Shown one piece after another: positions 4,681 to 5,037 of a DNA stretch of 5,037 nt. The number at the start of each line of letters is the position of its first letter. The first letter of the stretch is position 1. The position numbers and the translations under genes are program-made. The notes beneath the pieces are model-generated. The model was not told the origin of the DNA and ran no database searches. It saw only the letters and a list, made by a program, of their open reading frames with translations. Location of the stretch: positions 1 through 5,037 of the forward strand of contig CAYQQO010000040.1 of the NCBI GenBank assembly GCA_964420115.1, read 5' to 3'. Source of the stretch: CAYQQO01 sp964420115. GTDB taxonomy: Bacteria; Patescibacteriota; Minisyncoccia; Portnoybacterales; UBA2143.

Positions 4681-4745
4681 AAATAGCCAGAAATTTCTTT
4701 ATTATTTTTTAGAATTTTTTGGCAATTTATTTCAGGTTGAACATA
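4674..4745 (+). repeat. Shared cassette 5' leader, copy 2 (with 2958-3027)
   Basis: This is the 5' end of cassette F. It is nearly identical to the first 70 bases of cassette D, with two substitutions (one is T4738 for C3020) and a 2-base insertion before a T6 run. Confidence 0.88.
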
Positions 4746-4759
4746 ATTTGTGATATAAT
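4719..4759 (+). promoter_or_regulatory. Promoter(s) in leader of cassette F
   Basis: TTGGCA (4719-4724) and CATAAT (4742-4747) have a 17-base spacing and match sigma-70 boxes well. Overlapping downstream is an extended -10, TGATATAAT (4751-4759), with a perfect TATAAT but no clear -35. Either would give a leader of about 25-38 bases before ATG 4792. Which is used cannot be decided from sequence. Confidence 0.6.
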
Positions 4760-4791
4760 GTAATCAGTTTAATAATTTAACCAAAATAACT

Positions 4792-5013
4792 ATGTCAGAA
4801 AAATTTGGAAAATTTAATACGCTCAAATTTGGAATAGCTGGGGGGATTGCAGCAGGAATCTGTGTTGCTTTTACAACAATACTTGGAATTTATGGGTTTT
4901 TTCCAGAATACAATAATTTGATTGTCAGTATATATGGATTGTTAGGATACTCTATCTCTTGGATTGGAATTTTTTTAGGGGCAATTAAGGTGGACCCAAT
5001 CCCTGGACAGTGA
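4792..5013 (+). CDS. Small two-helix membrane protein, function unknown
   Basis: The protein has 73 residues. Two hydrophobic segments are visible at about residues 12-35 (LKFGIAGGIAAGICVAFTTI onward) and 42-64 (LIVSIYGLLGYSISWIGIFL onward), joined by a short GFFPEYNN loop. The C-terminus is short and polar (IKVDPIPGQ). The Gly-rich first helix and the GYSISWIG motif resemble small membrane proteins sometimes annotated as holin-like in CPR genomes. That is recollection, and in those I would expect a third hydrophobic stretch after the GA of LGAI, which is absent here. It may be naturally shorter or have an altered 3' end; no simple single-base shift at the T7 run nearby restores an obvious continuation. 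Start ATG 4792 with leader ATAACTATG; no Shine-Dalgarno. It is the cargo of cassette F. Confidence 0.75.
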   Translation: MSEKFGKFNTLKFGIAGGIAAGICVAFTTILGIYGFFPEYNNLIVSIYGLLGYSISWIGIFLGAIKVDPIPGQ

Positions 5014-5037
5014 TATTTGATATTTAAGATAGAAAAA

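Larger units (their letters stand above)
1..5037 (+). mobile_element. Integron-type gene-cassette array (integrase not in window)
   Basis: Six gene cassettes and two gene-less mini-cassettes lie head to tail in one orientation. Boundaries, before TT of each right core box, are at 795/796, 947/948, 1953/1954, 2105/2106, 2957/2958, 3933/3934 and 4673/4674. The boxes read [G/A]TTATACG, [G/A]TTATGTG or ATTAGGCG. Each follows a long imperfect inverted repeat that opens with a complementary box ending in AAC (AAT in the mini-cassettes). Every protein gene sits 5' of such a site on the same strand, which is the arrangement of integron cassettes and their attC sites. No integrase or attI is visible, so this is either an internal segment of a chromosomal integron or a CALIN. 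REP/MITE-type repeats are the main alternative, but they would not explain why each left box matches the far 5' end of its own cassette. Confidence 0.85.

Noticed and set aside
4494..4712. 72-codon + strand open frame overlapping the end of the DUF6653-like gene
   Set aside because: It lies almost entirely over the shared 3' block and attC of cassette E, with Arg/Ser-rich noise.
1..5037. tRNA, rRNA or integrase gene
   Set aside because: No cloverleaf-like or rRNA-like stretch and no tyrosine recombinase motif was seen on either strand.

Overview
The window is part of an integron-type gene-cassette array. Small, mostly unrelated genes all lie on the + strand, and each is followed by an attC-like recombination site. 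There is no integrase, attI, rRNA or tRNA gene in the window, so on this evidence it is either the inside of a long chromosomal integron or an integrase-less attC cluster (CALIN). The sequence is AT-rich with sharply GC-richer patches at the recombination sites. None of the genes has a Shine-Dalgarno sequence. The small membrane or single-anchor proteins resemble hypothetical families I associate with Candidate Phyla Radiation bacteria (Patescibacteria, Parcubacteria-like). That lineage call is inference from memory, not a search.

Layout, with a boundary placed before the TT of each right-hand core box: cassette A (<1-795), a broken HExxH metallopeptidase-like gene; mini-cassette m1 (796-947), no gene; cassette B (948-1953), a class I SAM methyltransferase; mini-cassette m2 (1954-2105), a near-identical copy of m1; cassette C (2106-2957), a six-helix membrane protein; cassette D (2958-3933), a membrane-anchored coiled-coil protein with a six-cysteine extracytoplasmic domain; cassette E (3934-4673), a DUF6653-like membrane protein; cassette F (4674->5037), a 73-residue two-helix membrane protein whose attC lies beyond the window.

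The strongest evidence is a bookkeeping relation. The left core box (R'') of each attC is complementary to the first bases of its own cassette, not simply to the box beside it. Cassette B begins TTAGGCG and its R'' is CGCCTAAC, although the next box reads TTATACGG. Cassette C begins TTATACG and its R'' is CGTATAAC. This is expected if each cassette was once a circle whose attC was cut before TT on insertion.

The attC sites share an internal plan: R''-L'' arm, hairpin 1, a CCCAAAT-like linker, hairpin 2, ACTTC, then L'-R'. In four of them hairpin 1 has the same seven-base loop, TCGGCTC, on unrelated but self-complementary arms. Cassettes D and F start with the same ~70-base leader, which carries promoter-like elements. 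Cassettes A and E end with the same ~70-base GC-rich block. Cassette parts therefore appear to be reshuffled independently of the genes. The genes do not form a pathway. They are separate cargo, several with their own promoter, and four of the six intact or partial products are membrane-associated.
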